DNA of 64,000 nt, from positions 22,237-86,236 of the forward strand of contig NZ_JADDIX010000008.1 in NCBI RefSeq assembly GCF_015070855.1. The letters are read 5' to 3'. A program made the position numbers and the translations under genes. The notes below the pieces were generated by a model. That model saw only the letters and a list, made by a program, of their open reading frames with translations, made no database searches and was not told the DNA's origin. Positions 8,226 to 14,846 of this stretch are shown in pieces. Every line of letters starts with the position of its first letter. Position 1 is the stretch's first letter. Source of the DNA: Pseudomonas lopnurensis (GTDB lineage Bacteria > Pseudomonadota > Gammaproteobacteria > Pseudomonadales > Pseudomonadaceae).

Positions 8226-9551
8226 ATGGTCGGTACAGTTAACGAACAGAAACTCAGGGGAATGAAGCCTGGCGGTGGAAAGCTGACAGAGAGCCTGCCT
8301 GGTCGAGGCATGGGGTCGCTGATTTTCAAACGCCAGAGCGAGTCGCCACCGATGGCATTCTATCGCTATCGCTTGGAAGGCAAAGATTGCTTGATCAAGA
8401 TTGGGGTCTGCAAGCTAAACGCCCGGGGTGTTGGTCTGACTTTGCCCGAGATCAGAGAACGAGCGCGCGAGTTAGCAAAGGTAGCGGTCGACCATGGCGA
8501 TGTGCGAGCACACCTGCAGGATCTTGAGAATCAGGCTGAATTAGCACGGATTGAGCGCGAACGTGAGATCCAAGCGTTGCGCGTCCAGGGCTCCTTCGAA
8601 GAACTGTTTCGTGAGTACATCGAGGGCCGGCGGGGGAAGGTACGCGATGACCAAGTCCGGGAGTATGAGCGCATCTTGAAGGTCGATCTCCTAGAGGCGC
8701 ACCCTCAAGTACTAGCACTTCGTGCCTCAGAGATTCGGCCGCAGCATATTCGGCAAGTCCTGGAAACGATCTGGAACAGAGGCGCGACGAGGCAGGCCGA
8801 TAAAGTACGTTCGTTCCTGCGAGCTGCGTTTCAGTATGGGATGACCGCTGAGCATTCACTTGGCCGATCCAGCAACAAAAACTACTCGATTGATTCGAAT
8901 CCAGTCGACGCTGTTCTAGTTCCCAGCACAAGCAAGCCTGGCACCCGGGCGCTTTCTGATATCGAGTTGAAGCATTTCTGGTCGACGATCACCGAAACCG
9001 ACGGTATCGGTCCGGTCATCAGCCGTCTATTCCAGTTCGTCATCGCTCTAGGAGGGCAGCGCATTGAACAGGTTGCGCGCGAGCCCTGGTCAAGCTACGA
9101 CAAAGAAAAGCGGCTCCTCCGGGTGATCGACAGAAAAGGGCGAGGGGAGATCGAACGAGTTCACTTGGTGCCCCTGACTGATCGGGCTATAGAGCTGCTT
9201 GAACAGATTGAGCCAATCACAGGCGGTTTCGAATGGCCGTGGTCAAGTTATGGGAAGAAGCCATTCGCCACTACCAGCTTCTCTCACGCAATCCGCGATT
9301 GGCTTGCCTCAAAGCACGGAAAGATCGAGGGGAAGCAGATCCCACAGTTTACGCCTCGTGACCTACGTCGTACGTGCGCGCAGTTGATGCAGCGTAGTGG
9401 TGTAGATGATCGTCAGAGTGACCTGTTGCAGTCACACGGCCAGACTGGTGTGGTTGGACAGCACTATCGCAATAATCCGGAAGCCTACTTACCAGAGAAG
9501 TTAAAGGCTATGGCTGGATTCGAAGTGGCTCTTAGTAAAGTCCTCGGCTAG
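8226..9551 (+). CDS. int: Tyrosine recombinase (integrase)
   Basis: A 441-residue P4-like integrase that would catalyse recombination between attP and the tRNA attB. The N-terminal arm-binding/DUF4102-like region (about 1-110) is followed by a core-binding SAM-like domain (about 120-225) and the catalytic domain. Catalytic residues visible are R279 (GGQRIEQ), R381 in PRDLRRT, a His in SHGQTG near 404, and nucleophile Y414 (GQHYRNN). The usual first His of the HxxR box is Arg (R378). It overlaps the convergent trfA-like gene by four bases at the stop codons. It lies beside the truncated tRNA copy rather than the intact one. Confidence 0.93.
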   Translation: MVGTVNEQKLRGMKPGGGKLTESLPGRGMGSLIFKRQSESPPMAFYRYRLEGKDCLIKIGVCKLNARGVGLTLPEIRERARELAKVAVDHGDVRAHLQDLENQAELARIEREREIQALRVQGSFEELFREYIEGRRGKVRDDQVREYERILKVDLLEAHPQVLALRASEIRPQHIRQVLETIWNRGATRQADKVRSFLRAAFQYGMTAEHSLGRSSNKNYSIDSNPVDAVLVPSTSKPGTRALSDIELKHFWSTITETDGIGPVISRLFQFVIALGGQRIEQVAREPWSSYDKEKRLLRVIDRKGRGEIERVHLVPLTDRAIELLEQIEPITGGFEWPWSSYGKKPFATTSFSHAIRDWLASKHGKIEGKQIPQFTPRDLRRTCAQLMQRSGVDDRQSDLLQSHGQTGVVGQHYRNNPEAYLPEKLKAMAGFEVALSKVLG

Positions 9552-10495
9552 TAACCGCTTGCGTGGCGCTTGGAATTTTGGTGAGCACTGCGGTTCCATC
9601 TGACAATATATTCGCCGTTCTTGTTTTTATGAATGGCGTAGCTGGCAAGGAAGCCAACTGCTTTTAATTCATCCAGAGCCTTAGTGAGGCCTCTTCCCTT
9701 TCCAAGAAAATCTTTAAGCTGGCTAGTGGTGCTACTTAATCTCATCAGGTTATTGACTTTTACCTCGCGCTCACCTGGTAGTCCGGCTGACATGTAATTT
9801 TGTAGGTACTTCGATAAGGGAGTTGTCAGATTCTTACGGATCTCAAGGTCAATGTAAGAAAGCTCGGCGCTGAACATGTCAATTACAATGCCACCTATCG
9901 AAAACCACCAGTAACCAATTTCCTCATCCCAAGATAATCGATCAATGAGACTGAATGAGTCGCCGGTCCTAAGGTTTATTATTTTGATGGTGTTTCCCTT
10001 AAGCTTTTGCAGGGACTGATGCAAGGCGTCGTAGTTCTTCTTTCCTCCAGATATTCCTAGTGCGCGCAAGAAGGAATGTCTGTTGAATAATATTTTTTCG
10101 CCCGGTGCACGCCCTTGAGCTAGACGTATAACTTCAAGATATACATCATTGTCGAACATGTTGAGTTGCTCGCCAGTGTATTCGATTCTGATGGTGTCGT
10201 AGCTTTCTAGAACTTGGTTTATCAGAAATTTGGCTTTTGTTTGTGGCTGATTAACAAAGAGCGACGTACGCACCCAGGCCGTGGGTAACGCTGAAGCTCG
10301 TTGGGGCAATGATGGAATCTTGATGACTTCTGGAATCGGTGGTAACAGACCGGCCTCAAGCTCTTTGAGCAAGTTCTTGGAAAGCTCACTGTTTGAAGCC
10401 AGCCTATCAGCATGGCTTTGAAGTATTTTGAAAGCCGAACTAGCAGCCAAGTTTGACCTCAACTCTTTAGCGTGTACGCCACCTAGATTACTCAT
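9548..10495 (-). CDS. TrfA-like plasmid replication initiator
   Basis: A 315-residue protein with the TrfA pattern: SLFVNQPQTKAKFLINQVLESYDTIRIEYTGEQLNMFDNDV in the first half, followed by the IGYWWFSIGGIVIDMF and DLEIRKNLTTPLSKYLQNYMSAG blocks. The family binds iterons and recruits host DnaA and DnaB. Iterons and DnaA boxes lie about 440-640 bases upstream, beyond the alpA-like gene, which supports this role. In an integrated element it implies an autonomously replicating excised circle. The gene is clearly AT-richer than the chromosome. The start at 10495 has only a weak ribosome site. Confidence 0.88.
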   Translation of the reverse strand: MSNLGGVHAKELRSNLAASSAFKILQSHADRLASNSELSKNLLKELEAGLLPPIPEVIKIPSLPQRASALPTAWVRTSLFVNQPQTKAKFLINQVLESYDTIRIEYTGEQLNMFDNDVYLEVIRLAQGRAPGEKILFNRHSFLRALGISGGKKNYDALHQSLQKLKGNTIKIINLRTGDSFSLIDRLSWDEEIGYWWFSIGGIVIDMFSAELSYIDLEIRKNLTTPLSKYLQNYMSAGLPGEREVKVNNLMRLSSTTSQLKDFLGKGRGLTKALDELKAVGFLASYAIHKNKNGEYIVRWNRSAHQNSKRHASGY

Positions 10496-10515
10496 GACGG
10501 ATAGCGCCCAAAAAA

Positions 10516-10722
10516 TCAGGCCGATTCTTTCAGTGTGTCTGACTTGATAAAGTCGATCACTTTTGCAAGATCGTAGCGAACTACTCGCTGGTTAAAGCGA
10601 ATGGCCTCAGGAAAGCCAGGCGTGGCGGAAAGGCGGTAAAAAGTTGTCTTTCCGATGTGCAGGTATTCGCAGATTTCCGCGATGGTGGAAAGCGGTTGTC
10701 GTTTTTGGTTTTTCATAAACAT
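10516..10722 (-). CDS. AlpA/MerR-type small DNA-binding protein, excisionase candidate
   Basis: A 68-residue protein with a single winged helix-turn-helix: ICEYLHIGKTTFYRLSATPGFPEAIRFNQRVVRYDL is the classical AlpA/excisionase pattern. AlpA-type proteins act as recombination directionality factors or as regulators of integrase genes. Here it lies 20 bases upstream of the trfA-like gene on the same strand, so it may instead or also regulate replication. ATG 10722 was used; ATG 10716 is an alternative. Confidence 0.85.
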   Translation of the reverse strand: MFMKNQKRQPLSTIAEICEYLHIGKTTFYRLSATPGFPEAIRFNQRVVRYDLAKVIDFIKSDTLKESA

Positions 10723-10923
10723 CTCTCGGAACTGCTTGGGTCTAAGTCAATTTTGCTATTCCGAGATACGCAGTCAATGAGTGCTGAGTTTTTAAAGTTC
10801 TTAATGTTTTATTATTGAAATTGTGTGAGTAAAACTTTAATAAGGGTCTCTTTTCGTAACCTGTTGATTTTTATAGGTCGCTACCGTTCGTCTGGTTTTA
10901 TAAAAAAGATGATCTGATCGATT

Positions 10924-11038
10924 TTATCCACAGGGTTCGTACTAACTGCGAAAGCGCTTAGCTTTGCGCTAAGCCTCAAATTCAATCCAGATACACCGGA
11001 AAGCCTCTATTTAAAGGGGCTGCACTGGCTTATGCACA
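10924..11038. promoter_or_regulatory. Two DnaA boxes of the origin
   Basis: TTATCCACA at 10924-10932 is a perfect DnaA box; TTATGCACA at 11030-11038 also fits the TTWTNCACA consensus. Each is followed after three bases by an iteron, forming a repeated composite of DnaA box, GGG and iteron. Role inferred from consensus and context. Confidence 0.75.
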
Positions 11039-11130
11039 GGGTTCGTACTAATTGCGCCAACCCGCTTTGGCGATTCGTACTAGCTGCGCCGAGACTCGTA
11101 CTAGCTGCGCAAAAGTTCGTACTAGCTGCG
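10936..11130. repeat. Five iterons of the replication origin
   Basis: Direct repeats of about 15-17 bases with consensus TTCGTACTARCTGCGCC start at 10936, 11042, 11074, 11095 and 11116. The first two are more diverged (ACTAACTGCGA, ACTAATTGCGC) and are each paired with a DnaA box; the last three are clustered 21-32 bases apart, near two and three helical turns. They are the expected binding sites of the TrfA-like protein. Confidence 0.92.
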
Positions 11131-11187
11131 CCGATCGATTTCTAGAGGCCTTGCGGCACTAGGGCTACAGAGCAGTTTCGCTTCACT

Positions 11188-11204
11188 TACATGTATTACA
11201 TGTA
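11188..11204. promoter_or_regulatory. Paired TACATGTA palindromes
   Basis: Two copies of the 8-base palindrome TACATGTA start nine bases apart, to the right of the iterons and followed by TATATACATA. This is a plausible operator for a small dimeric regulator, for example of the rep or TraX transcription units. Binding protein unknown. Confidence 0.4.
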
Positions 11205-11325
11205 TATACATAAGAAGCAGGTAGACAGCGCAGAGGCTCTGCCTCCGCTTGAATGCGCCTACGGCGCGAGAAGCCCCCAGAAGGGAAGGGGACGGGTTGA
11301 GAACCTGTGTGACGGCTTCGCCGCA

Positions 11326-12075
11326 TCAGATCCAGGCGAGTGATAACGAGCTGAGTAGCAGCATATGAATCGGATAAAGAGGGTACATCCAGCTGCCGAC
11401 CGGCCTGATCGACTGCACGCGGACTTGCAGTAGCGCCAGGCCGAGCAGCGGCGCCAGTGCAGCGGCGCAGATACCGGCCTGTGCCCTGGCCGGTAGATCC
11501 GACATGATCAGGATCCCGGCGCCTGCGTTTGCAATAGCTGTGATCAGAGCTGCAAGCGACCAGGTGGCGACTCGGGTTTCAAGCTCGCGTGTGTGAAGAG
11601 CAGTAAGAAGAACGGCAGGCAGGAGTACGCCGACTAGGCCGTAGCTCAGGATTGGTCTGTAGACTGCTGCTACGGCAAGCGCAGTGACGCCAGCAGTGAT
11701 CAGTGATGGTGTCCGATGGTGTACCGCCTGGGTGATAACAAGTCCAAGACCTAAGGTGAAGAGGATATTTAAATAATCCCCCTCGAAAAATCTCGAATAA
11801 GGTTGCTGGCTAATAAGTGCAAATAGAAGAATGCCGCCGAGATATTTCAATCCGCCTGAGTATCCTATCGGCTGCCGATAAACATTAGCAGCGATTACGA
11901 GGCAGAAGAGCGGAAATGCAAGACGTCCAATTGTCCGCATCCAGCGAAATGGCTCTTGTAAGTCAGGCGTCAGAATGTACCAGGAGTGATCAATAATCAT
12001 GGTGATCAGTGCGATCCACTTTATTAGATCAATTGAGTTATCTCGTTCGAAATTTTTCATTGGAATACCAGTCAT
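11326..12075 (-). CDS. TraX-family membrane protein
   Basis: A protein of about 249 residues with seven to eight hydrophobic segments and the family pattern DLIKWIALITMIIDHSWYIL near the N-terminus, then WMRTIGRLAFPLFCLVIAANV and a C-terminal YPLYPIHMLLL. TraX of the F plasmid N-acetylates pilin; this assignment is by pattern and known family behaviour. ATG 12075 is used; ATG 12060 (MKNFERDNS) is an alternative, and neither has a clear ribosome site. It is isolated from the other conjugation-like genes and in the opposite direction to them. Confidence 0.8.
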   Translation of the reverse strand: MTGIPMKNFERDNSIDLIKWIALITMIIDHSWYILTPDLQEPFRWMRTIGRLAFPLFCLVIAANVYRQPIGYSGGLKYLGGILLFALISQQPYSRFFEGDYLNILFTLGLGLVITQAVHHRTPSLITAGVTALAVAAVYRPILSYGLVGVLLPAVLLTALHTRELETRVATWSLAALITAIANAGAGILIMSDLPARAQAGICAAALAPLLGLALLQVRVQSIRPVGSWMYPLYPIHMLLLSSLSLAWI

Positions 12076-12362
12076 CAAATGTATGATGCTTGTAAAGTAT
12101 ATTGGTTGTTTATTTATGATATATAAATCTCATTGCTCGTGCAGCTTTTTTACTTGCAGGACTTGTCTCCTGTTGCCATAATTTAATCATGGAATTCGCG
12201 CAGCAAAGCCTGCGTACCAATGCCTCTTTGAGCAGCGATGAGGAGGCGGCGGCAATAAAAAGAAACGTCCTGTCGGATGCTCGCTGTTTCTCAGAATGAC
12301 GCTAGTTAAATCTGGCCCTTCGGAACGCCTTGTTCCATTCATTCGACTAACAGGAGCGGTTT

Positions 12363-12791
12363 ATGAATTTCTTTGACGATGTTGTACTGGGTCAACTGGA
12401 TCTGAATGAACTGGAGATAATGCGTGAGCGTGCTCACCATTTCTTAAGCGAAATTCAATGTCAGGTAGAGCTCAAAAACTCAGCTACCCGTCCACTTAGT
12501 CGGTTTACTTTTCAAGAGTCCGGGTCTGTCTTTTACGCAGAGAAAGTTGAGGATGGAGTGCTGATCAATCCGGCTCTTCCACCTAATTTTGGTAATAAAG
12601 ACATTAGTACGCGACCTTCAGAGGAACTTGAGCGGTGGTCGTGTCGCCCGTACATCGAGACCCGTGAAGTCCCGTCTGGTACTAGATACATTGTCCGCTG
12701 TCTAGATGGCGGCGCCTGGGATCGCCCCACGGACTGGGGTAGTTTCGCATCAATTAATGACGCATTGGTTTTCATCAGTGAGCGCTGCTGA
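12363..12791 (+). CDS. Hypothetical protein, first gene of a three-gene string
   Basis: A 142-residue soluble protein preceded by AGGAGCGG. The N-terminus is helical (LDLNELEIMRERAHHFLSEIQ) and the second half has a YIETREVPSGTRYIVRCLDGGAWDRPTDWGSF segment. I do not recognise the family. It ends two bases before the DotI-like gene, so the two are probably cotranscribed. Confidence 0.65.
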   Translation: MNFFDDVVLGQLDLNELEIMRERAHHFLSEIQCQVELKNSATRPLSRFTFQESGSVFYAEKVEDGVLINPALPPNFGNKDISTRPSEELERWSCRPYIETREVPSGTRYIVRCLDGGAWDRPTDWGSFASINDALVFISERC

Positions 12792-12792
12792 T

Positions 12793-13317
12793 ATGAATCG
12801 ATTGAAAGTAGCTCTGGCTGCCGTGGCGATCCTGCTGACCACCGCCCAAGCCGAGGCGGCGAGCGACAAGCCGAAGCCAGAGCCTCATCCGCTCCCGCTG
12901 CTGAAGTTCAGCCGTGACTGTGTAGCGAAGGCCTTTGAGCTGAACTACGGAGCGTATCAGCGTCAGCTGCAGGATTTCCATGTGGCGTGCATGACTGATA
13001 GAGCTTTCATCGACTGGCGATCGAGCCTTGAACGAGTTGGGATCATGGATCAACTCAAGACTGCTAAAGGTGGACTCGTCCTTTCTGCAAATGTTGGTGC
13101 CGGTCAGGTACTGCATGAGGAAGTGAGAGCTATTGGAAATAACAGAGACTGGCGACGCTACACCGCTACCGTGCGAACCCCGGTAGCGATAGTTTTCAAC
13201 GGTAACGCTGATCGAGCTCAGAGAGGGTTCGTTGAGACGGATGTTATCCGCGTGAGACAAAACGACAGAATTGTTGGATACGCAATACACGCGATCCGCT
13301 TGAGCATCAAGAATTAA
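12793..13317 (+). CDS. DotI/IcmL/TraM-like periplasmic protein
   Basis: A 174-residue exported protein: a Sec signal peptide (MNRLKVALAAVAILLTTAQAEAA, cleavage near residue 23) precedes a domain resembling the periplasmic part of DotI/TraM of I-type type IV secretion systems. The resemblance is in the order of blocks: AFELNYGAYQRQLQDF, then FIDWRSSLERVGIMDQLKTAKGGLVLSANVG, then TVRTPVAIVFNGNADRAQRGFVETDVIRV. DotI itself is anchored by a transmembrane helix; here the N-terminus looks cleavable, as in the DotJ/TraM variants or a secreted paralogue. The assignment is by pattern memory and needs profile confirmation. Confidence 0.6.
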   Translation: MNRLKVALAAVAILLTTAQAEAASDKPKPEPHPLPLLKFSRDCVAKAFELNYGAYQRQLQDFHVACMTDRAFIDWRSSLERVGIMDQLKTAKGGLVLSANVGAGQVLHEEVRAIGNNRDWRRYTATVRTPVAIVFNGNADRAQRGFVETDVIRVRQNDRIVGYAIHAIRLSIKN

Positions 13318-13331
13318 AAAGGACTGACATC

Positions 13332-13751
13332 ATGAAAAGCAAAATTGCCTTGGTAGTTCTGGTTCTTACCGCCCTGATTGGTTGTAGTGAGTCGACAGGA
13401 AATAAAGTCATGCCGAAAGCAGCCACCACTGACGCTGTTTACAGCGAGAAAGCGTCCAAGTACCTGGAGGAAGCGATTGGTACCCCGAAAGCTGACCGCA
13501 TCGAACTGACTTTCTGGTATGAGGAAAGTAACCCTGACACAGGCTATCTGTCGCTTGTGGTGGATGGTGTCGAGAAGATTCGTCCGATCGATAATATCGG
13601 TGGGTACAGTGCTGCAACCTCTAAAGGGTTTAAGTTTATTTATGAAGCTGGAGTATGGAAGGCTTACGTGGCAGAAGATGAAACCAAAACACACGGCGAG
13701 CACCCACAAGAATTTTTCAATAAAACGACGGGAATACTTCGTAAATACTAG
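13332..13751 (+). CDS. Putative lipoprotein of unknown function
   Basis: A 139-residue protein with a lipobox: MKSKIALVVLVLTALIGC, giving lipidation at Cys18. The mature part is hydrophilic. It follows the DotI-like gene by 14 bases and ends the string before a strong terminator. Small lipoproteins occur in I-type conjugation operons, but I see no specific family match. Confidence 0.75.
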   Translation: MKSKIALVVLVLTALIGCSESTGNKVMPKAATTDAVYSEKASKYLEEAIGTPKADRIELTFWYEESNPDTGYLSLVVDGVEKIRPIDNIGGYSAATSKGFKFIYEAGVWKAYVAEDETKTHGEHPQEFFNKTTGILRKY

Positions 13752-13767
13752 ATTGAGGCTGTTCTCA

Positions 13768-13791
13768 AAGCCCCTTGCGAGGGGCTTTTTT
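13768..13791 (+). terminator. Rho-independent terminator
   Basis: A perfect 8-bp stem (13768-13775 with 13780-13787), loop TGCG and six T (13786-13791). It ends the three-gene string 12363-13751. Confidence 0.9.
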
Positions 13792-13980
13792 GTGGGCGAT
13801 AGGTAGAGTTAATTAAGTTTATAGGGTTCGGTTCGAGATTATTCGTTATTCGTTGATTTTTTATGTTCGCGTAATTGCAAAAGCATTTTGTGTTTTAGGG
13901 AAATGCAATTAGATGTACGGGAAGGAGGGGCTTACTATCTGGTTGTTGGTTAATTCTAAGTGTGTTCGGAGCTTTTATTT

Positions 13981-14142
13981 ATGTCGCTACCAGATATGCA
14001 GCGCGCACTTGCAGCCTTACGCGAGATTCAGGTTAAAGCTGTAGAGCTTCCACCGAGTTGCGAGCATGACGCGCATGTCATTGCAGCTCTCGCAGTCACA
14101 GTTGAAAAGATACTGAGCCGGGAGATTCAAGATGCTGCTTAA
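13981..14142 (+). CDS. Small hypothetical protein
   Basis: A 53-residue protein (MSLPDMQRALAALREIQVKAVELPP). ATG 13981 follows a GGAG; an upstream ATG at 13960 is less likely. It overlaps the next gene by 11 bases, the first of a series of overlaps linking four genes up to the DotA-like gene. Unknown function. Confidence 0.55.
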   Translation: MSLPDMQRALAALREIQVKAVELPPSCEHDAHVIAALAVTVEKILSREIQDAA

Positions 14143-14323
14143 AGACGCCCAAGTAAAAATTCCCCGGGCCATCGGCATTGGTTTGATTATTTATTTCGGT
14201 CTTGTTGTGCCTGGGCGCGAAGTAGCCAATCGTGTCGATCCGGTTCAACACGTTAAAGCAGTTGAATCTGAAACCCCTGTTCCTCCCGTTTACTCTCCCG
14301 AGGTGACTCATGAGCAAAATTAA
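14132..14323 (+). CDS. Small single-pass membrane protein
   Basis: A 63-residue protein with one hydrophobic segment (residues about 12-27, PRAIGIGLIIYFGLVVPG) and a proline-rich hydrophilic tail. ATG 14132 has GGGAG upstream. It overlaps both neighbours, so it is part of the translationally coupled string leading to the DotA/TraY-like gene. Family not recognised; small inner-membrane proteins are usual in I-type transfer operons. Confidence 0.6.
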   Translation: MLLKDAQVKIPRAIGIGLIIYFGLVVPGREVANRVDPVQHVKAVESETPVPPVYSPEVTHEQN

Positions 14324-14846
14324 AACTGTCGCAGCTTATTTGACAGGCTACGCACAAACTAAGAACGCTGTTCGTGAAGTTAAAACTTCGGTCAGCCTTC
14401 CAATCAATTTTCTGCGCGGCCTCTGGAGGCGAGTTCAGGAAGTTCGACGTGAAGCCGCGGAGGCTAACGCGCTGGCAAAACAGGATGACAAAGGCTTGTG
14501 GGATGAAATGTGCCGTGAGTACGAAATCACGACTGAGAGCGTGCGGAGAAAGTACAAGAGTGCACTTTTCACAAATTTGCTTCTCGTGCTCGGTATTGGC
14601 TTGATTGTAGGTAATCTGCTGTCGAATCTTGATGCAGGTTCAATGGTTATTGTCGCAAATGTTATTTTTCTTAACTTCTTGCTGATGCTCCTTTTTCAAA
14701 ATGCCTATCGCTTGAACATGGCATACACACAGTCAGCTCCTCCTGTTATGCAGTTCTTGAAGAGCACTTTGAAAAATCCGTCATTATTAATTGGCCGCAC
14801 GTTGCCGGACGATTACAAGGTTCGCCTGGAGGCTTCCAATGAATAG
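14310..14846 (+). CDS. Inner-membrane protein preceding DotA/TraY
   Basis: A 178-residue protein: a charged helical N-terminus (about 1-85), two adjacent hydrophobic segments (about 88-107 and 111-131), then a hydrophilic tail. The position directly upstream of and overlapping the DotA/TraY-like gene matches traX of IncI plasmids such as R64, which has similar length and precedes traY. The homology claim is inferred from position and topology. Note that R64 TraX is unrelated to the pilin acetylase TraX at 11326. Confidence 0.6.
   Translation: MSKIKTVAAYLTGYAQTKNAVREVKTSVSLPINFLRGLWRRVQEVRREAAEANALAKQDDKGLWDEMCREYEITTESVRRKYKSALFTNLLLVLGIGLIVGNLLSNLDAGSMVIVANVIFLNFLLMLLFQNAYRLNMAYTQSAPPVMQFLKSTLKNPSLLIGRTLPDDYKVRLEASNE

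Larger units (their letters stand above)
10723..11325. other. Origin region (oriV), no gene
   Basis: A 600-base non-coding stretch upstream of the alpA/trfA-like genes. It contains an AT-rich segment (10741-10920), two DnaA boxes, five iterons and, further right, a pair of TACATGTA palindromes. The organisation is that of an iteron-type plasmid origin. No supported coding sequence. Confidence 0.8.
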
